A stretch of DNA of 6,346 nucleotides from Desulfovibrio sp. (GTDB taxonomy: Bacteria > Desulfobacterota > Desulfovibrionia > Desulfovibrionales > Desulfovibrionaceae), in contig JALHHV010000179.1 in NCBI GenBank assembly GCA_022837365.1, forward strand, positions 1 through 6,346, written 5' to 3'. The notes under the pieces are model-generated. The model ran no database searches. It worked only from the letters and a program-made list of their open reading frames with translations, and was not told the DNA's origin. Numbering within the stretch: the stretch's first letter is position 1; each line of letters begins with the position of its first letter. Shown here piece by piece: positions 5,379 through 6,346 of the stretch. Both the position numbers and the translations under genes were made by a program.

Positions 5379-6346
5379 TCAGGCCAGCAGGTTGAGGTGG
5401 CGGTAGGCCTTGGCCGTGGCCACCCGGCCGCGCGGGGTGCGCTTCAGGAAGCCGCACTGGATCAGGTACGGCTCGTAGATGTCCTCGATGGTGCGCACCT
5501 CTTCGGAGCAGGCCACGGCCAGGGTCTTCACCCCCGCCGGCCCGCCGCCGAAGTGCTCGATGAGCACGGACAAGAGCTTGCGGTCCATCTGGTCCAGCCC
5601 GCTCTCGTCCACGTCCATGCGCTCCAGCGCGGCGGAGGCCTGTTCCGGGGTGATGGTGCCGTTGCCGTGCACGGCGGCGAAATCGCGCACCCGGCGCAGC
5701 AGCCGGTTGGCGATGCGCGGGGTGCCCCGCGAGCGGCGGCCGATCTCCACCGCGCCCTCCGGGGTCAGGTTGGCCCCCAGGATGCGCGCCGTGCGCGTGA
5801 CGATGCGCGCGAGGTCGTCCGGCGTGTAGAATTCCAGGCGGCTGATGATGCCGAAGCGGTCGCGCAGGGGCGAGGACAGCAGGCCGATGCGCGTGGTGGC
5901 GCCCACCAGGGTGAACGGCTCAAGGTCGATCTTCACCGTGCGCGCCCCCGGCCCCTGGCCGATGACCAGGTCCAGCTTGAAGTCCTCCAGCGCGGGGTAC
6001 AGCACTTCCTCCACGGCCACGGGCATGCGGTGGATCTCGTCCACGAACAGGATGTCGTGCCGCCCGAGGTTGGTCAGGATGGCCGCCAGGTCGCCGCTGC
6101 GCTCCAGCACCGGGCCGGAGGTGGAGACCAGGTTCACCCCCAGTTCCGCCGCGATGATCTGGGCCAGGGTGGTCTTGCCGAGGCCGGGGTTGCCGTAGAA
6201 CAGCAGGTGGTCCATGGCCTGCCCGCGCTCCAGCGCCGCCGCCACGAAGACCTTGAGGTTGGCCCGCAACTCGTCCTGCCCGATGAAGTCGTCCAGGCTG
6301 CGCGGCCGCACGTTCTCGTCCATGCAGATGCTGGGGCAGATACTGG
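5379..6346 (-). CDS. ruvB: Holliday junction branch-migration DNA helicase RuvB, 5' end probably beyond window
   Basis: RuvB is the hexameric AAA+ motor that, with RuvA, drives branch migration of Holliday junctions before RuvC cleavage. Numbering from the Met at 6323 (314 residues), visible are Walker [10 protein letters not shown] (44-52), Walker B ILFVDEIH (91-98), sensor I GATTR (141-145), SPLRDRFG (151-158) with the arginine-finger region, sensor [13 protein letters not shown] (201-211), and the C-terminal winged helix ending [20 protein letters not shown] (291-310). The ATG at 6323 leaves only five residues before the conserved [11 protein letters not shown] and has no Shine-Dalgarno. 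The frame stays open to the window end (S-I-C-P-S-I-C before that Met). The true start is therefore probably outside, with the Met at 6323 as the alternative. Most RuvB proteins have a longer N-terminal tail, about 330-350 residues in total. ruvA and ruvC may lie further upstream (inference). The gene ends TGA, followed by thyX. Confidence 0.95.
   Translation of the reverse strand, partial: SICPSICMDENVRPRSLDDFIGQDELRANLKVFVAAALERGQAMDHLLFYGNPGLGKTTLAQIIAAELGVNLVSTSGPVLERSGDLAAILTNLGRHDILFVDEIHRMPVAVEEVLYPALEDFKLDLVIGQGPGARTVKIDLEPFTLVGATTRIGLLSSPLRDRFGIISRLEFYTPDDLARIVTRTARILGANLTPEGAVEIGRRSRGTPRIANRLLRRVRDFAAVHGNGTITPEQASAALERMDVDESGLDQMDRKLLSVLIEHFGGGPAGVKTLAVACSEEVRTIEDIYEPYLIQCGFLKRTPRGRVATAKAYRHLNLLA

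Noticed and set aside
1..6346. CRISPR arrays, tRNA or rRNA genes, transposase genes
   Set aside because: No regularly spaced repeats, no cloverleaf with a CCA-type end and no transposase or integrase motifs were seen on either strand.

Overview
The window is GC-rich apart from one intergenic patch, and all five recognisable genes lie on the minus strand. Read in the direction of transcription, from the right edge leftward, the order is ruvB (5' end probably outside the window), thyX, a divergent dnaA, an XRE-cupin regulator, and an AMP-forming acyl-CoA synthetase that runs off the left edge. High GC, the dnaA located away from dnaN, and the anaerobe-style ThyX with a cysteine-rich tail suggest a Desulfovibrio/Nitratidesulfovibrio-type sulfate reducer. 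That placement is an inference from general resemblance, not from a database search. I recall that some desulfovibrios carry two dnaA genes; if so, this would be the copy not linked to dnaN.

Right half (4566-6346): RuvB, the Holliday-junction branch-migration motor, is followed after 78 bp by ThyX, the flavin-dependent thymidylate synthase. They are probably co-transcribed. Middle (4030-4565): a 536-bp non-coding region precedes dnaA. Its core is strikingly AT-rich (47 of 70 bases at 4241-4310) and holds two perfect DnaA boxes plus one near match, all in the same orientation and 22-23 bp apart. One perfect box sits inside the loop of a perfect 10-bp inverted repeat. This could be an origin-like DnaA assembly site or an autoregulatory region. 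DnaA itself (2515-4029) has all four domains but an altered DNA-recognition signature, and it ends at a strong intrinsic terminator.

Left half (1-2514): downstream of dnaA lies a 180-bp element with 38-39-bp imperfect terminal inverted repeats bounded by TA, which looks like a MITE. One of its ends stops 7 bp short of the Shine-Dalgarno sequence of the XRE-cupin regulator, so the regulator's promoter probably lies inside the element. The regulator's stop codon is part of a 14-bp hairpin, fully paired only in the minus-strand RNA. After a 147-bp gap comes the acyl-CoA synthetase, a plausible regulatory target or operon partner.

The genes fall into two groups: DNA replication and repair (ruvB, thyX, dnaA) and a regulator with an acyl-activating enzyme. 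The most notable signals are the DnaA-box/inverted-repeat region, the unusual DnaA domain IV signature and the MITE at the regulator's promoter.
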